Below, piece after piece: positions 53,376 to 61,533 of a DNA stretch of 64,000 bases. The notes under the pieces were generated by a model, which saw only the letters and a program-made list of their open reading frames with translations, did no database searches and was not told where the DNA came from. The position numbers and the translations under genes were made by a program. Numbering within the stretch: position 1 is the first letter of the stretch; every line of letters starts with the position of its first letter. Origin of the DNA: Algibacter sp045066735 (GTDB lineage Bacteria; Bacteroidota; Bacteroidia; Flavobacteriales; Flavobacteriaceae); NCBI RefSeq assembly GCF_045066735.1, contig NZ_JBISHH010000024.1:496001-560000 (forward strand). The letters are read 5' to 3'.

Positions 53376-53395
53376 AAAATATTTTGGGTTAAGTA

Positions 53396-53728
53396 TTATT
53401 TTCCTAACATGAGAAGTTCGTTACAAACAATTTCGGTAACGTAGCGTTTAGTGCCGTCTTTATCATCGTAACTGCGGTTTGTTAATTTACCTTCTATGGC
53501 AATTTCTTTTCCTTTTGTAACGTAATTTTCTACAACTTTTACAAGGCCTCCTCTCACAACAATATTGTGCCAGTAAGCGCGCTCTACTTTGTTGCCGTTT
53601 TTGTCTTTGTAGCTATCGTCGGTAGCCAGCGAAAATTTCGCCATTTTATTACCATCGGTAAAGTTTACAATTTCTGGGTCTTGCCCTAATCTACCAATCA
53701 ACTGTACTTTGTTTCTAAGTGCGTTCAT
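53396..53728 (-). CDS. ssb: Short single-stranded DNA-binding protein
   Basis: 110 residues comprising only the OB-fold core: NKVQLIGRLGQDPEIVNFTDGNKMAKFSLATDDSY, then YWHNIVV and KGKEIAIEGKLTNRSY. The flexible linker and acidic DDDIPF tip that recruit partner proteins are absent, so this is a secondary, tail-less SSB, like those linked to natural transformation or plasmids in other groups. Local context gives no hint of its pathway. Three 10-bp direct repeats lie upstream. Confidence 0.85.
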   Translation of the reverse strand: MNALRNKVQLIGRLGQDPEIVNFTDGNKMAKFSLATDDSYKDKNGNKVERAYWHNIVVRGGLVKVVENYVTKGKEIAIEGKLTNRSYDDKDGTKRYVTEIVCNELLMLGK

Positions 53729-54124
53729 AAATTTAATTTTTTTTATGCCTACCGTCTATGGTAAGCTCGTTAAACAGTTAATACTATTGAACCTCAATGG
53801 TTTCAACACTGCAAATATCAAACAGCTTTCAAATTTTATTCGGTAATTAATTGCTTAAAATCGTTTGTAAATGTTTGTAGTCGTTTGTAAACGAATAAAA
53901 ACTATAGTATTCTTTAATATAATAGAGTGAAATTGTGGTTAACCTCTTTGTAAAAAAATGTGAGATAATTATTTTTGATTGTGCTTATTAGTTGTACTGG
54001 CTTTGGCAAAGAAGGGTAACCGTTTAAAAGGTTGTTATATGAAATTTAAGCTATCTCAAAAATTAAAATTGTTTTTTCATCTCAAAATAATAATTACGAT
54101 ATTTGAGTATCATAAACTTTATCC
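53729..54124. other. Gene-free stretch upstream of ssb (396 bp)
   Basis: AT-rich. It holds a GATATTTG-type box on the minus strand (53819-53812) that could be the ssb promoter, and three 10-bp units (TCGTTTGTAA, ATGTTTGTAG, TCGTTTGTAA; 53861-53890). No ORF or RNA was recognised. Confidence 0.5.
53861..53890. repeat. Triple 10-bp direct repeat upstream of ssb
   Basis: Three contiguous units: TCGTTTGTAA (53861), ATGTTTGTAG (53871) and TCGTTTGTAA (53881). The 10-bp period would place a bound protein on one helical face. Confidence 0.6.
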
Positions 54125-54508
54125 ATGGGCATGTTTTTATTTAATCATATAGCGCTTTCTGTAAAAAATGTTGATCAGTCTATAGTATTTTATCAAAAGC
54201 TTTTTCAGCTTAAAGAAATTGAAAATACAGCTTCTAATTCTAAAACTCGATGGTTGTCTTTAGGTGAAGGGAAACAACTTCATCTTATTCCGCTTCCAGA
54301 TGCTGAAATAAAAATAAACAAGGCTGTTCATTTTGCTTTAACAACAACGAATTTTGATGAGTTTATAGCATGTCTAAATGAATTAAAAATTGATTATTCC
54401 GATTGGTTAGATGTACCAAACAAATATTATATACGCCAAGATGGTATTAGGCAAGTTTATTTTCAAGATCCTAACGGATATTGGGTTGAAGTAAATGATG
54501 ATATTTGA
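54125..54508 (+). CDS. VOC family protein (glyoxalase-like)
   Basis: 127 residues with one vicinal-oxygen-chelate domain: LFNHIALSVKNVDQSIVFYQKLFQL, with the first His as a likely metal ligand, and ending QVYFQDPNGYWVEVNDD with the typical Glu. Unlike the VOC gene at 16800 it has the His/Glu pattern of glyoxalase I-like enzymes. The ATG two codons downstream (54131) is an equally possible start. Substrate unknown. Confidence 0.8.
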   Translation: MGMFLFNHIALSVKNVDQSIVFYQKLFQLKEIENTASNSKTRWLSLGEGKQLHLIPLPDAEIKINKAVHFALTTTNFDEFIACLNELKIDYSDWLDVPNKYYIRQDGIRQVYFQDPNGYWVEVNDDI

Positions 54509-54584
54509 TAAATTAAAGCGTTTTTCTTGTAATTTATTTCATCAAAAAGCGTCATATATAAGACTATTATAACTCAAAAAAAAT

Positions 54585-55508
54585 ATGAACTCACTATTAA
54601 AATTAATCTGTTTCCTTACAATTTCTTCTTGCTTGGCTTGTCAATCCGATAAAAAGTCGGCCACAACGGAAACTACGCCTGTAAAAGAACAGAAAACCAT
54701 GCAGCGAAGCAGTGAGTTTAATGAGTATTGGTATAGCGGTACAGCAGAATTAAATAGTTACACATTAAAACAGTCACGATATGGAGAAATTCGCGAAGGT
54801 GAAGTTGTTTTAGTTTTTGTAACCGAGCCTTTTTCGTTAAGCAAGCAAGTGAAGTTGGATAACCCGAAACAGGCTGGAGATGATTTAGTTTCGGTTATGA
54901 AATTAAACCATGTTCGAAAATTCACTACAGGTATTTACGATTATTCTATTGTAACCTCTTCTTTTACACCAGTAGATTTTCAAAAACATCCCAATACATT
55001 AAAGCTAAATACAAGCATCCAGGAATGGTGCGGACATACGTTTACGCAGCTTAACTTAGGTGGGAGTAATTACGATTTTAAACAGTTTTCTTATTTTGAA
55101 GCCGATGGAGATACAGAGAAAACAATTCCAGTAGCTATGCTGGAAGAAGAGCTTATGACGCGTATTCGTTTAAATAAAGGTCAGTTGCCTTTAGGAGAAG
55201 TCGATATCATTTTTTCAACGATATACAGTCGTTTTGCTTATAAAGATTTAGAAGCTACAAAGGCCGAAATTACTAAAACAGAACAAGACAGTACAATACG
55301 TTATAACATTGCCTATCTAAGTTACGATAGAAAGGTTTCTATTGAAGTAGAGAAAAACTTTCCATATAAAATACTATCATGGACAGAAGATAATGGCGAC
55401 GGATTAGTAACGGAGGCACGATTGAAAAAAAGTATACAAGAGCCTTATTGGAGTCAAAAGAAGTTGTCTGACGAAGCTAAAAGAGCTGAACTACAATTAG
55501 GAGAATAA
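54585..55508 (+). CDS. Lipoprotein, conserved in flavobacteria, unassigned
   Basis: 307 residues with a lipobox ISSCLAC (Cys19) and a Ser/Thr/Lys-rich tether, then RSSEFNEYWYSGTAELNSYTLKQSRYGEIREGEVVLVFVTEPFS. Close relatives in databases are often called septum formation inhibitor Maf, but nothing here looks like the Maf nucleotide pyrophosphatase, so that name should not be copied. The body is beta-rich (YDFKQFSYFEADGD, IRYNIAYLSYDRKVSIEV). Location: periplasmic or outer-membrane-attached. Confidence 0.7.
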   Translation: MNSLLKLICFLTISSCLACQSDKKSATTETTPVKEQKTMQRSSEFNEYWYSGTAELNSYTLKQSRYGEIREGEVVLVFVTEPFSLSKQVKLDNPKQAGDDLVSVMKLNHVRKFTTGIYDYSIVTSSFTPVDFQKHPNTLKLNTSIQEWCGHTFTQLNLGGSNYDFKQFSYFEADGDTEKTIPVAMLEEELMTRIRLNKGQLPLGEVDIIFSTIYSRFAYKDLEATKAEITKTEQDSTIRYNIAYLSYDRKVSIEVEKNFPYKILSWTEDNGDGLVTEARLKKSIQEPYWSQKKLSDEAKRAELQLGE

Positions 55509-55652
55509 AGGCTTTATAAATTGCGGTAAAACAACTGTTTTAGAGCTCATCTTCAAAGTAACATTATTAATAGAAGAACAAAATTTGGATTTTATTTGCT
55601 AAATTAGGCAAGTAAACAAGCTTGGTGTGTGTTGCAGGCAATTCAATTTAAA

Positions 55653-56099
55653 ATGAAAATACTAAGAACAAACTCTGAAAATCTGGAATTTATTGAGTTG
55701 GTAAAACTGCTAGATAAAGATTTGGCGATAAGAGACGGTGAAGACCACGCCTTTTACGCTCAATTTAATAAGGTAGATAGTATTAAATATGTGGTTGTAG
55801 CCTTAGAAAATAAAAAACCACTTGGCTGCGGTGCTATAAAAGAATTTAGCCAAGACACCATGGAAATTAAACGCATGTATACCTCTAAGGAAAGTAGAGG
55901 AAAAGGTATTGCTTCAATGATGCTTGCGGAGTTAGAGCAATGGGCCAAAGAACTCGGGTTTAAGCAATGTATTTTGGAAACAGGAATAAAGCAACCAGAA
56001 GCTATTGGCTTGTATGAAAAAAACGGCTATCATTCAATATCTAATTACGGGCAATATTTGGGAGTTGAAGATAGTAAGTGTTTTAAAAAAATAATATAA
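55653..56099 (+). CDS. GNAT family N-acetyltransferase
   Basis: 148 residues from the ATG at 55653; a GTG start at 55629 is possible but adds eight residues with no family match. Acetyl-CoA loop MYTSKESRGKGIASMML and the C-terminal PEAIGLYEKNGYHSI are typical. Substrate unknown. It is followed by a small lipoprotein gene on the same strand (36 bp). Confidence 0.8.
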   Translation: MKILRTNSENLEFIELVKLLDKDLAIRDGEDHAFYAQFNKVDSIKYVVVALENKKPLGCGAIKEFSQDTMEIKRMYTSKESRGKGIASMMLAELEQWAKELGFKQCILETGIKQPEAIGLYEKNGYHSISNYGQYLGVEDSKCFKKII

Positions 56100-56135
56100 A
56101 TTTTCAGGAAGTATAAACTTCAATAAAACTTAACG

Positions 56136-56630
56136 ATGATAAGAAAAGTATGGGTGTTGTGTATTGCAATTTTGTTTCTGTCTTGTAATGAAACTAAGAA
56201 GGAAAACGTACAAGCAGATTTAAAACCTACAATTATTAATAAAGAATTTAAGAATTTCGATTGGTTATTAGGGAAATGGAAACGTTTAAACGAAGAGGAG
56301 GGGAAAGCGACTTTTGAGAATTGGGAAAAAATTAGTGAAACCGAATACTCTGGCATTGGTTTTACCATGCAAAACGCAGATACCATTAAGCAAGAAAACA
56401 TAGGTTTAGTTAAAGTTGGTAAGCATTGGAATTTAGTAGTGAAAGTTCCCGAAGAAATGCAGTCGGTTACATTTAAAGGTGTGGCTCATGCTGCAGATGA
56501 GTTTACATGTGAAAACAATATAATCGATTTTCCTAACAAAATAAAATATTGGAAACACGGAGATCATATGTATGCCATAGTATCTGGAGGTGAAATGCAA
56601 ATTGAATTTGAATTCGAAAAACTAGAATAG
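56136..56630 (+). CDS. Small lipoprotein, DUF6265-like
   Basis: 164 residues with lipobox LFLSC (Cys17). The domain FDWLLGKWKRLNEEEGKATFENWEK...YSGIGF opens with the W-L-x-G-x-W pattern of DUF6265/lipocalin-like proteins, continuing with a beta barrel-like run to EMQIEFEFEKLE. Probably binds a small hydrophobic ligand in the periplasm. Function unproved. Confidence 0.7.
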   Translation: MIRKVWVLCIAILFLSCNETKKENVQADLKPTIINKEFKNFDWLLGKWKRLNEEEGKATFENWEKISETEYSGIGFTMQNADTIKQENIGLVKVGKHWNLVVKVPEEMQSVTFKGVAHAADEFTCENNIIDFPNKIKYWKHGDHMYAIVSGGEMQIEFEFEKLE

Positions 56631-56693
56631 ATAAGCTGAGTTTTAACCTGAAAATGCTTAAAACTTTCGAGAATATAATAAACATAAACCACT

Positions 56694-57044
56694 ATGCAAA
56701 AGGAATGTCCAGAGTGTGGCGATAAAATTGTTGGCAGAATTGATAAAAAATTCTGTTCTGATGGTTGCAGAAATGCCTATAACAATCGGGTAAATAAGGA
56801 TAGTAAAAACTTAATTAGAAACACCAATAATAGACTTCGGAAAAATTATCGCATTTTAGAAACATTAAATCCAGATAAAAAAACGAGGACTTCGCGCGCT
56901 AAATTAATAGAGCATGGTTTTGATTTTAATTACTTTACTAGTATTTATACCACTAAAGCACAAACGGTATATTATTTTGTTTACGATCAAGGATATTTAG
57001 AACTTGAAGGCGATTATTACGCATTAGTAAAACGAGAAAGTTAA
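56694..57044 (+). CDS. Zinc-ribbon protein, unassigned
   Basis: 116 residues. The N-terminal CPECGDKIVGRIDKKFCSDGCRNAYNNR is a four-cysteine treble-clef/zinc-ribbon of the kind in cytosolic nucleic-acid-binding proteins. The basic middle (NLIRNTNNRLRKNYRIL) could contact RNA or DNA. The C-terminal half (TTKAQTVYYFVYDQGYLELEGDYYALV) is a small beta unit seen in other Bacteroidota hypotheticals. Seven bp upstream of the GIDE-domain gene, so probably one operon. Confidence 0.75.
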   Translation: MQKECPECGDKIVGRIDKKFCSDGCRNAYNNRVNKDSKNLIRNTNNRLRKNYRILETLNPDKKTRTSRAKLIEHGFDFNYFTSIYTTKAQTVYYFVYDQGYLELEGDYYALVKRES

Positions 57045-57051
57045 TTAAATT

Positions 57052-57762
57052 ATGGATAATGTTTTATCGCTTTTTCAAGAGAATAAGCACTTTTTAATTC
57101 CTGTTTTTATGTTTTCGACTATCATCCTAATAGGTTTGTTGTCGTATTTTTTCAGTAAAAAAAACAGAATGCTTCGGGAGTTTAAAAAGACCCGTAAAAA
57201 AAGCATAAACAGTATAAAAAGAAACGAGTACGCAAAAATTATAGGTAAGGCCAAGCATGTTGGCGAGCCTTTAGTTGCGCCTTTAAGCGGCAGAAAATGC
57301 GTGTATTATCATGTTGTAGTTGAGGTTAAAGGCGATAAGAGTTGGCGTAAAATTATTAACGATGTTAAAAGTCAAGATTTTTTTGTTGCTACATCTAGTG
57401 AAATGGTCATGTTAAAAACTTCTAATTTAAGAGCAGATTCTAAATACATTCATTTAGTAAAAGATTTTAGCAAAAACTCAGGATTTAGAAACGATGCTCC
57501 CGAGCAGTTGGAAGCTTATTTAAGAAAACATAGTAAAAAGAGTACTGGGCTATTTGGTATTAATAAACAAATGCGATATAAAGAGGGTGTTATTGAGCTC
57601 GATGAAAATATTGCTGTAAAAGGTATTGCCGAGTGGAAAAGTTTAAATGAGCCTATAGAAGGATATTCTTATTCTAAAATACTAACACTAACGGGTACAA
57701 AAAAACAAAAGCTTTTAGTTACAGATGAACCAAAAGCTTTGTTACGTGTAAATGTATTATAA
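57052..57762 (+). CDS. GIDE/MULAN-domain membrane protein
   Basis: 236 residues. One membrane helix (about residues 14-32), a basic stretch (KKTRKKSINSIKRNEYAKIIGKAK), then a GIDE-like beta domain: VGEPLVAPLSGRKCVYYHVVVEVKGDKSWRKI, with the R-x-C-V-Y-Y signature shared with mitochondrial MULAN/MAPL. The usual RING finger of the eukaryotic protein is missing. The soluble domain follows the single helix. Gene pair with the zinc-ribbon protein; role unknown. Confidence 0.78.
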   Translation: MDNVLSLFQENKHFLIPVFMFSTIILIGLLSYFFSKKNRMLREFKKTRKKSINSIKRNEYAKIIGKAKHVGEPLVAPLSGRKCVYYHVVVEVKGDKSWRKIINDVKSQDFFVATSSEMVMLKTSNLRADSKYIHLVKDFSKNSGFRNDAPEQLEAYLRKHSKKSTGLFGINKQMRYKEGVIELDENIAVKGIAEWKSLNEPIEGYSYSKILTLTGTKKQKLLVTDEPKALLRVNVL

Positions 57763-57767
57763 TGTGG

Positions 57768-58235
57768 TTATTTCCAGTTTTGTCCTTTTAAAGTCATAGC
57801 TGCTTTAAGAACATCTTTTTGACTAATTTGCCCAACTAATTTGCCGTTTTCTACAATAGGGAATCTACGACGTTTAGCTGATAAAAATTTATTAGCAGCA
57901 TCAAAAATATTCATGTTGCCATCAATAGTATCCACATTCATGGTAATGTGATTTTCAATAGTTTTATCCTGCATAGGCATGTTGTAATAGCGACTTTCGC
58001 TAATTTGTTTAATACAGTCACCTTCAGAAATTACTCCAATCAATTCGTTTTTCTCATTAACAACAGGTCCTCCAGAAATGCGGTGGGCAATTAGTTTTTG
58101 CATAACGCTTTCTATAGTTTGGTTTGGCGTAAATGTTATTAAATCTCTTGTCATATAGTCACTTACCTTTAGTGGTGTGCTATCGACTACGTTAGCTTGC
58201 TGCTTTCGCGCGCCTTGAAAACTTTTTATCCCCAT
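57768..58235 (-). CDS. CBS-domain pair protein
   Basis: 155 residues with two CBS motifs: KVSDYMTRDLITFTPNQTIESVMQKLIAHRISGGPVVNEKNELIGVISEGD and IENHITMNVDTIDGNMNIFDAANKFLSAKRRRFPIVENGKLVGQISQKDVL. CBS pairs bind adenosine nucleotides and act as energy sensors. It has no other domain, so its target is unknown. Convergent with the GIDE gene (5 bp between stops). Confidence 0.85.
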   Translation of the reverse strand: MGIKSFQGARKQQANVVDSTPLKVSDYMTRDLITFTPNQTIESVMQKLIAHRISGGPVVNEKNELIGVISEGDCIKQISESRYYNMPMQDKTIENHITMNVDTIDGNMNIFDAANKFLSAKRRRFPIVENGKLVGQISQKDVLKAAMTLKGQNWK

Positions 58236-58367
58236 AGTTGTTTAGTTTTAATTAAAGTAATTCTAAATATAGGAAATTTATTTCAATTTTCCTAAAATAA
58301 CACCCACTCTATTCGTGGCATTTATAAAAATTGTATATTTAGATATAAAAATTTATATGCTCTTATT

Positions 58368-60668
58368 ATGATAAAAAAAGCTGTGGCTTTGCTCATTATT
58401 ATTGGTGGAACTTACTGGAGTTTTTTGGCTCTGCTACCTCAAAATATATCTAGTTTAGATGAGGTAAACCAAAATTTTTCTACACAACGTGCTTTGGTTC
58501 ACCTTAAGGAAATTTCAAAAGCACCTCATTTTTTAGGAAGTGAAGCGCATTTCGAGGTACGTAATTATATTGAAGCACAATTGCAGAAATTAGGTTTAGA
58601 AACTCAAATTCAAGAAGCCTATTCCATTCGCGATTGGGGCAATTTAGCAAAGCCTAAAAATATAATAGCCCGAATTAAAGGGCGTGAAAAAGGTAAAGCA
58701 CTTTTGTTGTTAACGCATTACGACAGTAACCCACATTCATCAATAGGTGCTAGTGATGCAGGTTCTGGTGTTGTAGCTATTTTAGAAGGTGTGCGAGCTT
58801 TTTTAAGTAAAAATGAAACGCCTAAAAATGATATTATCATTCTTATTTCTGATGCGGAAGAATTAGGTTTAAATGGTGCCGATATTTTTGTTAACCAACA
58901 CGAATGGGCAAAAGATGTAGGCTTGGTGTTAAATTTTGAAGCTCGCGGAAGTGGTGGTCCAAGTATTATGCTTGTTGAAACTAACCAAGGTAATGCGGGT
59001 TTAATAGAAGGCTTTGTAAATGCGAATCCGCAATACCCTGTTGGGAATTCGTTGTTTTATAGCATCTATAAAATGTTGCCTAATGATACCGATTTAACGC
59101 GGTTTCGTAAAGATGCCGATATCGATGGTTTTAATTTCGCTTTTGTAGACGATCATTTCGATTATCATACCGCTATGGATACTTACGAGCGGTTAGATAG
59201 AAAGACTTTAGAACATCAAGGTTCTTATTTAATGCCAATGCTTAATTATTTTAGTGAAGCTAATTTAAGTGCTTTAAAAAGTGACGAAGACTTTGTGTAT
59301 TTTAATGTGCCTGTTTTAAAAATGGTTAAATACCCATTTTCATGGATAATACCTATGGTTGTTCTAGCGGTTGTTATGTTTATAGGACTTTTAATTTACG
59401 GTGGCAGAACACGTGTTTTTAAAAGAGCCGATGTTGCTAAAGGTTTTTTTGCATTTGTTGTGTCGATTATCGTCTCGGCTGTAATTGGTTTGTATGCTTG
59501 GCCGACTTTAAAATTAATATATCCACAATATGGCGAAATTCTTCAAGGGTTTAGTTATAACGGGCATACTTATATTGCGGCTTTCACCTGTTTATCTGTA
59601 GCAATCTGTTTCTTTGTTTACAGTAAAATCCATAAAGAAGGAAATGCAGCGAGTTTACTTATCGCGCCTTTATTTTTGTGGTTAATTATCTCGGTTGCGG
59701 TTGCTTTTTTATTAAAAGGAGCGAGTTTTTTGATCTTACCTTTATTTTTCGGTTTGTTGAGTTTATTTATATTAATTCGAAAAAGGAAGCCAGGTATTAT
59801 CAGTCATGCTATTTTAGCTTTGCCGGTACTTTTATTACTGGCTAATTTTGTGCAAATGTTTCCCGTGGGTTTAGGTCTTAAAATGATGGTGTCTTCAATG
59901 GTTTTGGTTGTTTTAATATTCGGACTTTTGACTCCGGTTTTCTCTACTTTCAAACATAAAAAAAGATGGTCTTATGGTTTTCTTTTTGCTGCAGTTTATT
60001 TTATGGTTTCAGCTCATATAAGTTCAGGTTTTTCACCAGAAAACCCAAAGCCAAACAGTTTGTGTTATATTTTAGATATGGATGAAAATAAAGCCGTTTG
60101 GGCCACTTATGATGATGTTTTAGATTCTTGGACGATTCCTTTTTTAGGAGAGCATCCTATGCAGGCCAAGGCTATAAAAAAATATACCATTGCAAGTAAG
60201 TACGGTACTAGTTTTACTTATGCTACAGAAGCTCCAATAAAAACATTGAAGGCGCCACAAATTGTTATTGGACATGATACTATTATTGGCGAATTTAGAC
60301 AAGTAGAACTTTGTATTACGCCGCAACGCAAAGCAAACAGAATTGAGGTGTTTTCCGATTCGAAAAATGTTTTTAAAGCGGCCAAATTAAATGGTGTTGC
60401 TATTAGCGATAACGAAAAAATAGGCTTGGTGTTTAATAAGCGTAAAACTAATAGGTTGTTTAGCTATTATATTTCAGATGAAGATCCTTTGGATATACAA
60501 TTAGTACTTCCGAAGGAACAAAAAACATCCTTTGTTATTTATGAAACCTCTTTTGATTTGTTAGAAGATAAAAATTTCAATGTTCCCAATAGAGCTGATG
60601 ATATGATTCCGAAACCTTTTGTTTTGAATGATGCTGTTATTATTAAAAAATCTATTACTATTGAATAG
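58368..60668 (+). CDS. M28-family metallopeptidase with C-terminal membrane region
   Basis: 766 residues. N-terminal signal or anchor helix (1-20), then an aminopeptidase Y/M28 domain (about 40-300): LTHYDSNPHSSIGASDAGSGVVAILE carries the bridging His/Asp zinc ligands, LISDAEELGLNGADIF carries catalytic and metal acids, and DDHFDYHTAMDTYERLD supplies the last His. Eight or so membrane spans follow (about 322-560), then a soluble C-terminal domain. This is the Fxna/ERMP1-like topology. Peptide removal at the membrane is the likely role. Confidence 0.88.
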   Translation: MIKKAVALLIIIGGTYWSFLALLPQNISSLDEVNQNFSTQRALVHLKEISKAPHFLGSEAHFEVRNYIEAQLQKLGLETQIQEAYSIRDWGNLAKPKNIIARIKGREKGKALLLLTHYDSNPHSSIGASDAGSGVVAILEGVRAFLSKNETPKNDIIILISDAEELGLNGADIFVNQHEWAKDVGLVLNFEARGSGGPSIMLVETNQGNAGLIEGFVNANPQYPVGNSLFYSIYKMLPNDTDLTRFRKDADIDGFNFAFVDDHFDYHTAMDTYERLDRKTLEHQGSYLMPMLNYFSEANLSALKSDEDFVYFNVPVLKMVKYPFSWIIPMVVLAVVMFIGLLIYGGRTRVFKRADVAKGFFAFVVSIIVSAVIGLYAWPTLKLIYPQYGEILQGFSYNGHTYIAAFTCLSVAICFFVYSKIHKEGNAASLLIAPLFLWLIISVAVAFLLKGASFLILPLFFGLLSLFILIRKRKPGIISHAILALPVLLLLANFVQMFPVGLGLKMMVSSMVLVVLIFGLLTPVFSTFKHKKRWSYGFLFAAVYFMVSAHISSGFSPENPKPNSLCYILDMDENKAVWATYDDVLDSWTIPFLGEHPMQAKAIKKYTIASKYGTSFTYATEAPIKTLKAPQIVIGHDTIIGEFRQVELCITPQRKANRIEVFSDSKNVFKAAKLNGVAISDNEKIGLVFNKRKTNRLFSYYISDEDPLDIQLVLPKEQKTSFVIYETSFDLLEDKNFNVPNRADDMIPKPFVLNDAVIIKKSITIE

Positions 60669-60743
60669 TTAAATATTGGTAATCTTTTAACAGTTTAAGT
60701 GTTTATTTTTTATAGTTTTAGCGTTTTAAATTAAACTAGATAG

Positions 60744-61457
60744 ATGAAAAAGATTTTATTACTTGCTATTGTTGCATGCGGTTTTCAAATGCAAGCTCAA
60801 ACAAATTCAGATTTATTAAAACATTACGAAGGGTATTATAAGCAAATGAGACTGCAAGGCGATGTGCAAGGTATTATAAATGCCATGACGCACTTAAATG
60901 TTTTGTCTCCATCGGAAGCACGCCAAGATACATTGGCTTACATTTATATGAGTGAAGGTAAATATGTACAGGCTTTAAATACAATAGGTGTGGTAAAGAT
61001 GTCTACCGATTCTGATATTGCAGTTGAGGTAAAAGCCGTGTCTTTAAAAGCAGTAAAGCGACCAAAATTGGCCATTGAGCATTTTAACGAAATGTTTAAA
61101 AGAGAACAAAATCCATTAGTAGCTTATGAGTTGGCAGAATTAAATATGCAAACTAATATGCAGGCAGAGGCTCAAAAGCATATTGATTATGGTATTGCCA
61201 ATTCGGAAGCAGACATGAAAAAGGCTTTTTACGAAACACAATCGCCTTATGAGGTGCCCTTGAAATCGGCCTTTATGTATTTAAATGCTTTGGCAACTTA
61301 TAATAAAGATAAAACAGCAAATATTGATGCTTCAGTAGATATTTTGGATGCTATTTTAAAAGAAGCGCCTAACTTTAATTTAGTACAACTTACCAAAACA
61401 GAATTGTTAAGACAAAAACAAGTGATGCAAGCGCAGGCTGCTCAGGATAAAAAATAA
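60744..61457 (+). CDS. Exported TPR-like protein
   Basis: 237 residues with a signal peptide (1-18, ending FQMQAQT). Helix-rich body with loosely spaced TPR-type pairs: ARQDTLAYIYMSEGKYVQALNTIGVV and VAYELAELNMQTNMQAEAQKHIDYGI, then YLNALATYNKDKTANIDASVDILDAIL. Probably a periplasmic scaffold. 75 bp after the M28 gene on the same strand. Confidence 0.75.
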   Translation: MKKILLLAIVACGFQMQAQTNSDLLKHYEGYYKQMRLQGDVQGIINAMTHLNVLSPSEARQDTLAYIYMSEGKYVQALNTIGVVKMSTDSDIAVEVKAVSLKAVKRPKLAIEHFNEMFKREQNPLVAYELAELNMQTNMQAEAQKHIDYGIANSEADMKKAFYETQSPYEVPLKSAFMYLNALATYNKDKTANIDASVDILDAILKEAPNFNLVQLTKTELLRQKQVMQAQAAQDKK

Positions 61458-61473
61458 GAATAGTTATAGTATT

Positions 61474-61513
61474 AAAAAAGGCGTTTTCTAATTGTAGAAA
61501 ACGCCTTTTTTTG
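61474..61513. terminator. Bidirectional terminator
   Basis: A 17-bp stem (61474-61490 with 61495-61511), ATTG loop, A- and T-run flanks, between the convergent TPR and M13 genes. Confidence 0.9.
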
Positions 61514-61533
61514 TTTTTATTAATTATATGTTA

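Noticed and set aside
54585..55508. Annotation as septum formation inhibitor Maf
   Set aside because: The protein is a beta-rich lipoprotein without Maf nucleotide-binding motifs; the name is likely a propagated database error.
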